DNA of 64,000 nt, taken from assembly GCA_021201235.1 (NCBI GenBank), contig JAJQFI010000024.1, positions 62,001-126,000 of the forward strand, read 5' to 3'. The stretch's first letter is position 1. Every line of letters starts with the position of its first letter. A program made the position numbers and the translations under genes. A model generated the notes under the pieces. That model saw only the letters and a program-made list of their open reading frames with translations, had not been told where the DNA came from and ran no database searches. This DNA comes from Oscillospiraceae bacterium. GTDB taxonomy: Bacteria; Bacillota; Clostridia; Oscillospirales; Ruminococcaceae. Positions 41,962 through 51,291 of the stretch are shown here, one piece after another.

Positions 41962-44907
41962 ATGAAAAAAACTCTTTCCGTTCTATTATCCTTGGTGCTT
42001 CTTTTTACAACAGTCTTTCCGTACAGCGGAACGGCTTTGATTGTGTTTGCCGATGACGAGGTTTCCGAAGAAGAAACGGTTGAAAGCGAAGAAACCACCG
42101 AAATTATCACCGCCGCAACCGCCGAGGATGTCTTTTCATTCCCCGACGATATGCGTGCCACATACATAACAATCGGATATGACTTCTTTACCGATATCGA
42201 CCAATCAGCAGATATCACCTCCGAGGAAATAAGCGAAATATTCTCGAATCTTGAGAGCTATAGTTTCAACACGATTATCATTAATACCAGTTACGACGGC
42301 GTTATTTATTACGAAATTGACGCAAAGATATATCTCAACGGCTCACCGCTGGACATGCTTATCGAAGCCGCAAGAGACCACAACTACTATGTCTACATTA
42401 CATTTGACTTGGAAGACGCTATAGAGGCTAACGAGCTTGAAACCGTAAGCGACAGAATCGACTATCTCTCACAGTGCGCCCATAAGCTCGCAAATAAGTA
42501 CCTGATAGACGGAATCATAATCGACGGCTATTATGCCGATGTCGATGAAAACAGCTATGAAAACTATCTTAGATACGGTTCGGGAATCGGATATGATAAT
42601 TGGCTTCTTGACAACAGCGAATACATATTCAGCCTTGTCAGCAACGCAATTCACTCGACAAGCAATACCGTCGCCGTGGGTCTTGCCGCCACAAACGCAT
42701 GGATGAACGATGAGAACGATCCCAATGGTTCCGATACCAAGGATGATTTCGAAGCACTTGCAGACGGATACTCAGACACCAAAGCTTATATCGAAAACGG
42801 CTATGCCGATTTCGTGATAGTCACCTGCTACGGCGGCTTGGAATCAACCGAGCTCAACTTTACAAGTATTATTTCTTGGTGGAATGAGCTTGCCGAAGCA
42901 AGCGGCATTCCGATGTTCATAAGCCATGCCAACGACAGAATAAGCACGTCCGATACCTCTTGGGCATCCGACCAGATTCTGAAACAGCTCGAAGGGTGTG
43001 CAGACTATTCGGCATATCAGGGCAGTGTCTTCCGCTCATATGAATCTCTCGTCAAGAACGTCGGAAGCAGTACCGATGCCCTTGTAAAATACTATGACGG
43101 TCTTATTGACACAGATTCTCTCTATACTCAGCTTGAGATGGTTCTTCCCACCAAGACGAATTACACAACCTACGAGACAACCGTAAAGTTCCAGGGCACT
43201 TACGACTCCAACTTCGACGTTTACTTCAACGGCGATATTATAACCCTCAACGAAGCCGGCAACTTCTACTTCGAGGAAGAGCTTGAGGTCGGTGTAAATA
43301 CCTTCACATTCCAGAACAAAGCTAACGTAGTTACCTACAAGATTACAAGAAAGGTTGATGTTATCCAATCGGTTGAGCCCGAAGAAGGAACTACCATGAA
43401 CGTCGAAGGCTCAACAAAGATTTCAATCAGTGCCGTTGCATACTCAGGCTCCACCGTCACGGCAACTCTGAATGGCGAAACAATTAAACTCGTCGAACAG
43501 ACATCCGGCTCCGATGACCTCGATGAGAACTCGAGCTATGCGATATTCACCGGTACAATCACGGCTCCCGAAGGCATCGTCGGCGAAGAGCAGGATTTGG
43601 GATACATCTACATCAGCGGTAACTACAAGGATCTCAGCTACGAAGATGTAACTGCCGCGAGAATAATTGTCAATGCGATTTCACCGACAGCGGAAGCAAC
43701 TCAACTTGTCGTTGTAAAGAATGATAATACCTTAGCTTATGACTACTACTCAACTGATGCTATTGCAATACCGACCTCGCCGAGACTTCCTGCCGGAACA
43801 ATCGACGTACTCGTAAACGAAGTCACCTACAGTGTCACATCCGAAGGCGTAAGCCAGACCGTCAAGTACTACCTTACAGCATCAGGCTTAAGACTCAAGG
43901 CGTCCGACTGCACTCTTGTTGACGGTTATACGATAGTGAACAATTCCATAGAGACGACGAATTCGTATACCAACAGCGACGGTGACACGGTTCTTACATT
44001 CAACCTCGACTATCAGACACCGTTTACGATTTCCTATTCGCCGCTGACATTCGGAACGGGAGTAAGCGGAACATATTCCGTCAGCAGCTTTGACCCTGAC
44101 TATGTCATAATAACGTTCGACTACGTCACAAGCTACTCAGGGCTCCCGTCGTTCAGCTCCGATTCTCTGTTCAGCAGTGCGGAGTGGCAGACCGTGACGG
44201 TTGACGGAGAGACAAAGATTCAGCTCAAGCTCAAACTCAGAAAGAGCGGCGTATTCGCAGGATACTCTGCGGATTACGATGATGCCGGAAATCTGACGTT
44301 CACGTTCAACGGCTACAATTCAAGCCTTGCAGGTGCGGTTATAGTGGTCGACCCGGGACACGGATATAACACCAGTTCAACCACTTTGGACCCCGGAGCC
44401 GTCGGTCACGTTGTAGAACGAGTAATAAATCTTGCAATCGCAAAGCTTCTCGTTTCAAAGCTTCAGGCGGCAGGCGCAACAGTTTACATGATTCCGAGCG
44501 ACACAACATATATCAGCGTTTACGATCGCTCGGAATATGCAAGAAAATATAATCCCGACCTGTATATCTCCATACACTGCAACAGTGTGACAAACGGAGA
44601 AGGGGTGCGGGGCGTTGAAACCTACTACTTCACGCCATTCTCCGAACCCATTGCCACGCTTGTAGCAGAGAAGATGGCGGAATACTACGAGGACTATGTT
44701 TATAAAGACGGCAAAAGCCGCAACAGGGGAGCGAAATATAACTACTTTGCTGTAACTCTTGAACAGGAATTTCCGTCGATATTGGTTGAGTGCGGCTTCG
44801 TCACAGACTACACTGAAGCTATGGCACTTAACGATTCTACAGTGCAAAGCGGGCTTGCTGACGCCATCGTCGAAGCTATCGAAGAATACTTTGCCGCAAA
44901 TCAGTGA
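41962..44907 (+). CDS. Secreted N-acetylmuramoyl-L-alanine amidase fused to a GHL10-like barrel
   Basis: A 981-residue protein with a signal peptide ending near VFADDE. A GHL10-like barrel (about residues 60-385) is recognisable from MRATYITIGYDFF, FNTIIINTSY and LIDGIIIDGYYADVD, but the IDDYFYP acid pair of its neighbour is reduced to IDGYYAD, so catalysis is doubtful. Beta domains span about 390-785. The C-terminal Amidase_3 domain (about 790-978) keeps the zinc ligands and catalytic Glu: VVDPGHG, VVERVINLA, ISIHCNS, ILVECGF. It should cut the MurNAc-peptide bond outside the cell. Confidence 0.9.
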   Translation: MKKTLSVLLSLVLLFTTVFPYSGTALIVFADDEVSEEETVESEETTEIITAATAEDVFSFPDDMRATYITIGYDFFTDIDQSADITSEEISEIFSNLESYSFNTIIINTSYDGVIYYEIDAKIYLNGSPLDMLIEAARDHNYYVYITFDLEDAIEANELETVSDRIDYLSQCAHKLANKYLIDGIIIDGYYADVDENSYENYLRYGSGIGYDNWLLDNSEYIFSLVSNAIHSTSNTVAVGLAATNAWMNDENDPNGSDTKDDFEALADGYSDTKAYIENGYADFVIVTCYGGLESTELNFTSIISWWNELAEASGIPMFISHANDRISTSDTSWASDQILKQLEGCADYSAYQGSVFRSYESLVKNVGSSTDALVKYYDGLIDTDSLYTQLEMVLPTKTNYTTYETTVKFQGTYDSNFDVYFNGDIITLNEAGNFYFEEELEVGVNTFTFQNKANVVTYKITRKVDVIQSVEPEEGTTMNVEGSTKISISAVAYSGSTVTATLNGETIKLVEQTSGSDDLDENSSYAIFTGTITAPEGIVGEEQDLGYIYISGNYKDLSYEDVTAARIIVNAISPTAEATQLVVVKNDNTLAYDYYSTDAIAIPTSPRLPAGTIDVLVNEVTYSVTSEGVSQTVKYYLTASGLRLKASDCTLVDGYTIVNNSIETTNSYTNSDGDTVLTFNLDYQTPFTISYSPLTFGTGVSGTYSVSSFDPDYVIITFDYVTSYSGLPSFSSDSLFSSAEWQTVTVDGETKIQLKLKLRKSGVFAGYSADYDDAGNLTFTFNGYNSSLAGAVIVVDPGHGYNTSSTTLDPGAVGHVVERVINLAIAKLLVSKLQAAGATVYMIPSDTTYISVYDRSEYARKYNPDLYISIHCNSVTNGEGVRGVETYYFTPFSEPIATLVAEKMAEYYEDYVYKDGKSRNRGAKYNYFAVTLEQEFPSILVECGFVTDYTEAMALNDSTVQSGLADAIVEAIEEYFAANQ

Positions 44908-44914
44908 AAAATAC

Positions 44915-44943
44915 TTGAAATTATGCGATGTATGTTGTATAAT
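44915..44943 (+). promoter_or_regulatory. Promoter of nfnAB
   Basis: TTGAAA (44915-44920), 17 bases, TATAAT (44938-44943), followed by AAAGGAGG and a GTG start at 44978. Confidence 0.75.
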
Positions 44944-44977
44944 AGCAAGTAATAAGGTTTCCAAAGGAGGACTAACC

Positions 44978-45826
44978 GTGTATAAAATTTTAGAAAAACG
45001 CGAGCTCAATGATTCAGTTACACTAATGGTGATTGACGCTCCGCTTATTGCCAAGAAGGTAAAAGCCGGACAGTTTATCATCTTCAGAACTGACGAGTTG
45101 GGCGAAAGAATCCCGCTGACCGTTGCGGATTACGACCGTGAGAAGGGCACAATCACCATCATCTTCCAGAAGGTCGGAAAATCCACTTATCAGCTCGGCA
45201 CAATGGAGCAAGGTGACAGCATCCTCGATGTAGTAGGACCGCTTGGTGTTGCTTCCGAGTTTGGCGAGAACGTCAAGCATGCTTGTGTTATCGGCGGCGG
45301 CGTTGGTTGCGCTATTGCATATCCTTCAGCAAAGGCTCTTCACAACATGGGCGTCAAGGTCGACATCATTGCCGGTTTCAGAAGCAAGGATATCGTTATT
45401 CTTGAGGATGAAATGAGAGCTGTATGCGACAATTATTACATCACAACCGATGACGGTACTTATGGCAAGAAGGGCTTCGTTACCAATCAGCTTCAGGAAC
45501 TCATCGACAGCGGTGAACAGTATGACCTCGTTATCGCTATCGGTCCCGTTCCGATGATGAAGTTCGTTTGCGGCGTTACTCGTCCTTACAATATCAAGAC
45601 TATGGTTTCCCTCAATCCTATCATGATTGACGGTACCGGAATGTGCGGCGGATGCAGAGTCACTGTTGGCGGCAAGACCAAGTATGCTTGTGTTGACGGT
45701 CCCGACTTTGACGGTTTCGAGGTTGACTTCAACGAGCTTATGAGAAGAAACTCCGCTTACAGAGAGCAGGAAGCTCACGATAAAGAACACATTTGCAGAT
45801 TAACAGGAGGAGTCAGACATGCCTAA
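44978..45826 (+). CDS. nfnA: NADH-dependent ferredoxin:NADP oxidoreductase small subunit (NfnA)
   Basis: A 282-residue ferredoxin-NADP reductase-like subunit with an FAD domain (RIPLTVADYDREKGTI), an NAD domain (CVIGGGVGCAIAYPSAKAL) and a C-terminal [2Fe-2S] site (GTGMCGGCRVTVGGKTKYAC). With the GltA-like partner overlapping by 8 bases it forms the electron-bifurcating transhydrogenase NfnAB, balancing NADH, NADPH and ferredoxin. A sulfide dehydrogenase annotation is the older alternative. The GTG start follows AAAGGAGG at ideal spacing. Confidence 0.93.
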   Translation: MYKILEKRELNDSVTLMVIDAPLIAKKVKAGQFIIFRTDELGERIPLTVADYDREKGTITIIFQKVGKSTYQLGTMEQGDSILDVVGPLGVASEFGENVKHACVIGGGVGCAIAYPSAKALHNMGVKVDIIAGFRSKDIVILEDEMRAVCDNYYITTDDGTYGKKGFVTNQLQELIDSGEQYDLVIAIGPVPMMKFVCGVTRPYNIKTMVSLNPIMIDGTGMCGGCRVTVGGKTKYACVDGPDFDGFEVDFNELMRRNSAYREQEAHDKEHICRLTGGVRHA

Positions 45827-47201
45827 TATGCAAGCTCAGAAAACGCCCATTACCGAGCAGGATCCCAAGGTAAGGGCAAGAAACTTTAAAGAAGTATGCT
45901 TGGGCTATACAGCCGAAGAAGCTATGAACGAGGCAGCAAGATGCCTTAACTGCAAGAACAGACCTTGCGTAAGCGGATGCCCTGTCAGCGTAAAAATTCC
46001 TGACTTCCTGGCTCAGGTCAAGGAAGGCAATTTTGAAGAAGCTTACAAAATTATCACCTCCACCAACGGTCTTCCCGCAGTCAGCGGTCGTGTTTGCCCG
46101 CAGGAAAGCCAGTGCGAGGGTAAGTGCGTAAGAGGAATCAAGGGCGAGCCCGTTGCAATCGGTAAGCTCGAGAGATTCTGCGCCGACTATATGGCTGACA
46201 AGAAGCTCGAGCAGGAAAAGGCTGAGCCCAACGGCATCAAGGTTGCGGTTGTTGGTTCCGGTCCTTCCGGTCTTACCTGTGCCGCAGACCTTGCTAAGCT
46301 CGGCTACAGCGTAACCATTTTCGAAGCATTCCATACTGCCGGCGGCGTTCTGATGTATGGTATTCCCGAATTCAGACTTCCCAAGGCTACCGTTCAGCAC
46401 GAAGTTGATAACTTAAAGGCTCTCGGCGTTGAAATAAAGACTGACATGGTTATCGGTAAGATTCTCTCTATCGACGAAATCATGGAAATGGGCTACAAGG
46501 CCGTATTCGTTGGAACCGGTGCAGGTCTTCCCAACTTTATGAACATCCCCGGCGAATCACTTGTTGGTGTATTCTCCGCTAACGAATACCTTACAAGAAT
46601 CAACCTCATGAAGGGCTATCTCGAAGAATACGATACACCTGTCCGCAAGTATAACTCTGTTGCAGTAGTTGGCGGCGGTAACGTTGCTATGGATGCCGCT
46701 CGTTGCGCTATGCGTCTCGGTGCTGAGCATGTTTACGTTATCTATCGTCGTTCCGAAGCTGAAATGCCCGCAAGAAAAGAAGAGGTACATCATGCCAAGG
46801 AAGAAGGAATCGAGTTCCTGTTCCTCAACAATCCTACTGAAATTCTCGGCGACGAGAACGGTGCTGTAAACGGCATCAAGTGCGTTAAGATGGAGCTCGG
46901 CGAGCCGGATGCAGGCGGAAGACGTTCTGTAAAGGCTATTCCCGATTCAGAGTATGTCATCCCGATTGATGCCTGTGTCATGGCAATCGGTACTTCTCCC
47001 AACCCGCTTATTCGTTCGACCACCGAAGGTCTCGAAGCCAATAAGCACGGTTGCCTCGTTGTCAATGAGGACATGCTCACCACCAAGGAAGGCGTTTATG
47101 CCGGCGGCGATGCTGTAACAGGTGCCGCTACCGTTATCCTCGCTATGGGTGCAGGTAAGACTGCCGCTAAGGCAATGGACGAATACATCAAGTCTCTTTG
47201 A
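45819..47201 (+). CDS. nfnB: NADPH-binding GltA-like subunit (NfnB)
   Basis: This 460-residue flavoprotein is homologous to the glutamate synthase small subunit. The N-terminal double cluster has CLNCKNRPCVSGCPVSVKIP and CPQESQCEGKCV; the FAD loop is VVGSGPSGLTCAADLAKLG, the NADPH loop VVGGGNVAMDAARCAMRLGA, and the closing FAD motif is GVYAGGDAVTGAATVI. It starts 8 bases inside nfnA. No glutamate synthase large subunit is nearby, which supports the Nfn assignment. Confidence 0.94.
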   Translation: MPNMQAQKTPITEQDPKVRARNFKEVCLGYTAEEAMNEAARCLNCKNRPCVSGCPVSVKIPDFLAQVKEGNFEEAYKIITSTNGLPAVSGRVCPQESQCEGKCVRGIKGEPVAIGKLERFCADYMADKKLEQEKAEPNGIKVAVVGSGPSGLTCAADLAKLGYSVTIFEAFHTAGGVLMYGIPEFRLPKATVQHEVDNLKALGVEIKTDMVIGKILSIDEIMEMGYKAVFVGTGAGLPNFMNIPGESLVGVFSANEYLTRINLMKGYLEEYDTPVRKYNSVAVVGGGNVAMDAARCAMRLGAEHVYVIYRRSEAEMPARKEEVHHAKEEGIEFLFLNNPTEILGDENGAVNGIKCVKMELGEPDAGGRRSVKAIPDSEYVIPIDACVMAIGTSPNPLIRSTTEGLEANKHGCLVVNEDMLTTKEGVYAGGDAVTGAATVILAMGAGKTAAKAMDEYIKSL

Positions 47202-47243
47202 TTTTACTCAAAGACCGCGAATTGACACTTGGAGGAGGATACA

Positions 47244-47693
47244 ATGTCAACAGCACTAATAACACTTCTTACGTCCGATACATCGACAACAACTGCAACG
47301 ATGGGTTGGTCATCCATCATCTGGATGGTCGTAATCTTGGTTGCGTTCTACTTCATCCTTATCAGACCTCAGCGCAAAAAGGACAAGCAGGATGCCGAGA
47401 TGAGAAAGAACCTTCAGCTCGGTGACGAGGTCGTCACTGCAGGCGGTATAGTCGGTATCATCTGCAAGATTGAGGAAGAAACCGTTGTTATCGAGACCGG
47501 TGGAGACAGAAGCAGACTCAGAGTCAGACGCTGGGCTATCTCTCAGAATCTTGATGCTGAAAAGGAAGCGGCAGCCGCCAAGAATTCAAAGTCAGCTTCT
47601 CCCGCAAAGGACAAGAAGAAGGACAAGAAATCCGACAAGCAGGAAGATTCAAAGTCTGAAAGCACAGCTTCCGAGTCGGAGACAAAGAAGTAA
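47244..47693 (+). CDS. yajC: Preprotein translocase subunit YajC
   Basis: A 149-residue protein of the Sec accessory complex. One N-terminal helix (SSIIWMVVILVAFYFILI) precedes the family motif RPQRKKDKQ and the small domain LGDEVVTAGGIVGIICKI. The C-terminal 50 residues are an unusual Lys/Ser/Glu-rich charged tail. ATG 47244 follows GGAGGAGG. Confidence 0.94.
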   Translation: MSTALITLLTSDTSTTTATMGWSSIIWMVVILVAFYFILIRPQRKKDKQDAEMRKNLQLGDEVVTAGGIVGIICKIEEETVVIETGGDRSRLRVRRWAISQNLDAEKEAAAAKNSKSASPAKDKKKDKKSDKQEDSKSESTASESETKK

Positions 47694-47715
47694 AATTCGA
47701 CTTCTAAACGATTAT

Positions 47716-47757
47716 CCCTTCGAATACTGTTTACTATGCAGTATTCGGAGGGTTTTC
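47716..47757 (+). terminator. yajC terminator whose stem contains the next gene's ribosome site
   Basis: CCCT-t-CGAATACTG (47716-47729) pairs with CAGTATTCG-g-AGGG (47739-47752), followed by TTTTCTTT. The 3' arm includes GGAGGG (47747-47752), the ribosome site for the ATG at 47761, so the fold would both end transcription and hide that site. Confidence 0.75.
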
Positions 47758-47760
47758 TTT

Positions 47761-48129
47761 ATGCAATTTTACAAGAAAGGAATAATAGCGGGATTTCTGT
47801 CCCTGACAGCGTTTGTTGTCGTGATTGCCATGCTCTTCGGCGTAATTATGACGCTTATGGACGTGCCGGATGAAATAGTCGGTATAGCGGGAACTCTAAT
47901 ATTATCAACCGGCTGTCTTCTGGCAAGCTACGTCTCAACACAGATTGTAAGAAACAAAGGGCTTATGCAGGGGTTTATCATTGCGGGAATTGTGTCTGCA
48001 ATACTTCTAATAATTTGCCTCATAGCAGACAAAGCTCTTACAGTTGCGTGCTTTGAAAAGATGATTTGCTGTACGCTATTCTCAGTCATCGGCGGCATCA
48101 AGGGAATAAACACAAAGCATTGCAAGTAA
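47761..48129 (+). CDS. TIGR04086 family membrane protein
   Basis: A 122-residue protein with four hydrophobic helices (about residues 8-33, 39-58, 67-90, 98-115), the TIGR04086 (YrzE-like) layout commonly found after yajC in Clostridia. The function is unknown. ATG 47761 has GGAGGG 8 bases upstream, within the yajC terminator stem. Confidence 0.85.
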   Translation: MQFYKKGIIAGFLSLTAFVVVIAMLFGVIMTLMDVPDEIVGIAGTLILSTGCLLASYVSTQIVRNKGLMQGFIIAGIVSAILLIICLIADKALTVACFEKMICCTLFSVIGGIKGINTKHCK

Positions 48130-48134
48130 TAAGC

Positions 48135-48161
48135 ATATCGGGAGTATTTTTCTCATAGAAT
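48135..48161 (+). promoter_or_regulatory. Candidate SigE promoter of spoIIIAA-AH
   Basis: ATA (48135-48137), 16 bases, CATAGAAT (48154-48161) resembles the mother-cell SigE consensus (ATA, 16-18, CATACAAT). No vegetative promoter is evident in this 60-bp gap. SigE control is known for spoIIIA in Bacillus. Confidence 0.45.
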
Positions 48162-48191
48162 TGGACAGGCAATGAAAAAGGAGATGTGAAA

Positions 48192-49100
48192 ATGAACGGA
48201 TTCAAAAGCGCCATAGAACTTTTGCAACCAAAGCTTCGTCAAATCTTCGAGCGACTACCTCCAGCCGACATTGACAGCATTAACGAAATAAGACTTCGTT
48301 TGGGAAGGCATGTTTCTGTATCTACAGTCAAAGGTAATCTCTATATAACGGAAACCGGTGAGCTAACGGAGGATTCCTCTTTTGCTATAATCACGGAGCC
48401 GTCGGACATAGAATATACCTTCAAAAACGCTTTCTCTTACTCTCTGCACAGCTACTCAAAAGAGCTGTGTATGGGCTACATAACCGTCGGAAGCGGCAAC
48501 AGGGTAGGAATCTGCGGAACCGCAGTAACAAACGCAAGCGACTTACGAAGCGTCGAGACAATCAAATATGTCTCTTCGATCAATATAAGAATAGCAAGAG
48601 AAAAAAGAGGCTTTGCTGAGAAGCTTATAAACATGTGCGTGAGCTCAAAGCCGTCAGGGGTTCTGATTATAGGAGCACCTGCAACCGGCAAGACAACTCT
48701 TCTAAGAGACACAACGCGTCTCTTGAGCTCAAGGTTCAAAATCTCGCTCATAGACGAGCAAAACGAAATCTCTGCCACACACAGAGACACTGCACAAAAT
48801 GATATAGGGGAGTTGACTGATGTATTTGTTGGCTATCCCAAGCATATCGGCATCTCGACGGCGGTGAGGGTGATGTCTCCTGATGTGATAGTCGTAGATG
48901 AGATAGGCTCGGAAGAAGAGCTACAGGCTCTCGAATTCGCTTTACACTCAGGAGTTACTCTGATTACCGCCGTACATTCGGAAAGCCTTGAAGAAGCAAA
49001 GAAGAAACGGATAGTCAAGGCTCTTATTTCGGAAAATGCTTTTCAGTATGCGGCAGTTCTCGGAAGAAATTATGAGTACGAGATTATAAAGATTGGTTAG
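48192..49100 (+). CDS. spoIIIAA: Stage III sporulation protein AA (secretion ATPase)
   Basis: A 302-residue AAA/secretion-type ATPase of the mother cell that powers the SpoIIIA-SpoIIQ feeding-tube complex. Walker A is GAPATGKTTLL (about residue 158), Walker B DVIVVDEIGSEEE, with LIDEQNEIS between them. ATG 48192 follows AAGGAG; the GTG two codons earlier is too close to that site. It is the first of eight genes in order AA-AH. Confidence 0.96.
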   Translation: MNGFKSAIELLQPKLRQIFERLPPADIDSINEIRLRLGRHVSVSTVKGNLYITETGELTEDSSFAIITEPSDIEYTFKNAFSYSLHSYSKELCMGYITVGSGNRVGICGTAVTNASDLRSVETIKYVSSINIRIAREKRGFAEKLINMCVSSKPSGVLIIGAPATGKTTLLRDTTRLLSSRFKISLIDEQNEISATHRDTAQNDIGELTDVFVGYPKHIGISTAVRVMSPDVIVVDEIGSEEELQALEFALHSGVTLITAVHSESLEEAKKKRIVKALISENAFQYAAVLGRNYEYEIIKIG

Positions 49101-49581
49101 ACTTCTGTTATATTCAGCTGTCGTGATCTCATGCTTTCTGATTTCCAACGAACAGCTCAATCGCGAGAGGCGTAAAATCCGGATTGCAAAAGAGCTTGAA
49201 AACGTAATTTTTCAAATGGAAGCACTTCTTAAATACGGTTCCTATGATGTCTATCAGCTCTGCGAAAAATGCTTTTCGGATATCACTGCATTTGATGCGA
49301 GTGGTTTCACAATGATTACGGGCAGCTTTTCGGAAAGCTTCCTGAAAGCCTGTAAGAAATCGCTTGACGATGCGAGCGAAAGAACAGGATCCGCATTTAT
49401 GAAAATCTCCGAATTTCTCGGAATGTACGAATCGGAAACGCAGATATCGGGACTTGAGACCATACTTGGCGAAATAAAAAGCGACAGAATCGCCATGGAA
49501 AATGAACTTGCAGGCAAAAGAAAGCTTTATCTCTGCCTTGGAGCGTTCTCAGGGATTGTTATATGTTTGGTATTGATGTGA
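49093..49581 (+). CDS. spoIIIAB: Stage III sporulation protein AB
   Basis: A 162-residue protein with hydrophobic ends (residues 3-19 and 147-162) and a helical middle, resembling a type II secretion F-like subunit. Recognition is mainly by position and by the NVIFQMEALLKYG segment. The TTG start at 49093 overlaps the spoIIIAA stop. Confidence 0.9.
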   Translation: MVRLLLYSAVVISCFLISNEQLNRERRKIRIAKELENVIFQMEALLKYGSYDVYQLCEKCFSDITAFDASGFTMITGSFSESFLKACKKSLDDASERTGSAFMKISEFLGMYESETQISGLETILGEIKSDRIAMENELAGKRKLYLCLGAFSGIVICLVLM

Positions 49582-49590
49582 GGGTAGCTT

Positions 49591-49785
49591 ATGGATGTTG
49601 ATTTGATATTCAAAATTGCGGGAGTAGGAATAATCGTGGCGGTTCTGAGTCAGCTTATGAAACGTTCCGAACGTGACGAGCAGGCTTTAATGATTACAAT
49701 TGCTGGTCTTGTCGTCGTCATGCTGATGCTTGTAAGTGAAATTGCCGAGCTTTTCGACACCGTCAAGAGCACATTCGGATTTTAG
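49591..49785 (+). CDS. spoIIIAC: Stage III sporulation protein AC
   Basis: A 64-residue two-helix membrane protein with the family sequence IFKIAGVGIIVAVLSQLMK and GLVVVMLMLVSEIAELF. It is a component of the mother-cell channel complex. ATG 49591 follows AGGGTAG. Confidence 0.95.
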   Translation: MDVDLIFKIAGVGIIVAVLSQLMKRSERDEQALMITIAGLVVVMLMLVSEIAELFDTVKSTFGF

Positions 49786-49805
49786 ATTAGAAATGGACTG
49801 CGGAC

Positions 49806-50198
49806 GTGGATATTCTTGCTATAGCGGCACTCTGCATAGTTACAGCCATAATTGCAAAGACAATTCAGCCCACCAATCAGGACATTGCGATTGTCATCAC
49901 AATTGCCGGTGTAACGGCTGTAGTTTTCTCGATTATCGGCACAATCTCGGATGTGCTCTACGAGGTTCAGAACCTGGCAGGCATTTCCGACATAAGTGGC
50001 ACATATATCTCGATAGTATTTCGGGTACTGGGAATATGCTATGTATGTGAGATTTCGTCATCCTGTTGCAGAGATTGCGGAGAAAGTGCGCTTGCAAGCA
50101 TTATTGACATAGCCGGGAGAGTCGCAGTATCCGTAATTTGTTTGCCACTCATCAAAAGCTTCATACAGACCATCGAAAGCATATTGGAGTTAGGATAA
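49806..50198 (+). CDS. spoIIIAD: Stage III sporulation protein AD
   Basis: A 130-residue protein with four hydrophobic helices, partner of SpoIIIAC. Recognisable segments are LCIVTAIIAKTIQPTNQDIA and SIVFRVLGICYVCEISSSCCRDCGE, where the RVLGI...CRD pattern is typical. The start is GTG at 49806 with a weak ribosome site, so translation may depend on coupling to spoIIIAC. Confidence 0.94.
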   Translation: MDILAIAALCIVTAIIAKTIQPTNQDIAIVITIAGVTAVVFSIIGTISDVLYEVQNLAGISDISGTYISIVFRVLGICYVCEISSSCCRDCGESALASIIDIAGRVAVSVICLPLIKSFIQTIESILELG

Positions 50199-50202
50199 AA
50201 AT

Positions 50203-51291
50203 ATGGGAAGAAAAATCATTCTATTCGTATTAATGCTGATATTACTGACGCTGAAGGTTTCCGCAATTGACTATGAAAGTGAACTAGGTATTGATTTTGA
50301 GGATTTGCAAGTCGGCGATGTAGAAGAATTCTTAGAAAACAACGAAGTCGACATATCTAATCCCGAAACAGTACAGAATATTTCAGCAGGTTCAATCCTC
50401 AACTATTTCACCTCAGCATTCAAATCCGCACTCAAAAAGCCCGCAAGCGTCTTTATATGCGTGCTAGTCATCTCGCTTGTAAGCGAAGCGGTGATGTCAA
50501 TATCTCAGCATTCGGGAATCTACGGTGAGATATTCACTCTTATATGCTTCCTATGTATAACTCCGATGATAATCTCCTCATTTTCTGATATGCTCAGTGT
50601 GATGAAGTCGCAGGAAGCTTTCATGGCTTTGTACATACCGATATTTGCCGCTATAACCGCCGCATCAGGAAACACTGCCGGTGCTGGAGCTTACAACGCA
50701 CTTGTTCTTTATGCCTCCGAAGCGGTTTCGCTGATTGCAGGACAGGTTCTGAAGCCAATACTAGTATGTATGCTGGTTATGTCCTGCACACAAGCAGTAA
50801 ATCCCGATTTGCCGAATCTCACAGGCACTTTGAAAAGGGCTCTGACCTATATCGTCGGCGTTATCATGACAGTATTCGTTGGAGTTATCGGACTTCAGAC
50901 AACGGTCGGAAGAACAGGGAACAGTATTTTGCTAAGAGCCGGAAGATATCTTGTGTCAAGTTTTGTGCCACTGATTGGAATGTCGCTATCCGAATCTTAT
51001 CAGACTGTCAGCCAGAGCCTCGGAACTCTTCGCTCGGCTGTCGGAGCTCTTGGAATAGTAATAATAGTCCTGATTCTTGCTGTTCCGATTATAACAATGT
51101 GCGTGTACAGAACTACTTTTATAATTCTTGACTGGACTTGCAGTATTACTGGCTCATACAGACTGAGCGCACTTATGCGAGGAATCGGAGATGTCTACTC
51201 ATTCGGAGTAACGCTTCTGATAATATACGCTCTGATGTTTCTGATTTCAACCGGGATGATAATGCTTATAGGCAGTGAGGCATACATATGA
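50203..51291 (+). CDS. spoIIIAE: Stage III sporulation protein AE
   Basis: A 362-residue protein with an N-terminal signal-like helix, an acidic stretch of about 60 residues, and six to eight membrane segments in the C-terminal two thirds (PASVFICVLVISLVSEAVMS, ALTYIVGVIMTVFVGVIGLQ). It is the largest membrane component of the SpoIIIA complex. ATG 50203 lies 4 bases after spoIIIAD. Confidence 0.95.
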   Translation: MGRKIILFVLMLILLTLKVSAIDYESELGIDFEDLQVGDVEEFLENNEVDISNPETVQNISAGSILNYFTSAFKSALKKPASVFICVLVISLVSEAVMSISQHSGIYGEIFTLICFLCITPMIISSFSDMLSVMKSQEAFMALYIPIFAAITAASGNTAGAGAYNALVLYASEAVSLIAGQVLKPILVCMLVMSCTQAVNPDLPNLTGTLKRALTYIVGVIMTVFVGVIGLQTTVGRTGNSILLRAGRYLVSSFVPLIGMSLSESYQTVSQSLGTLRSAVGALGIVIIVLILAVPIITMCVYRTTFIILDWTCSITGSYRLSALMRGIGDVYSFGVTLLIIYALMFLISTGMIMLIGSEAYI

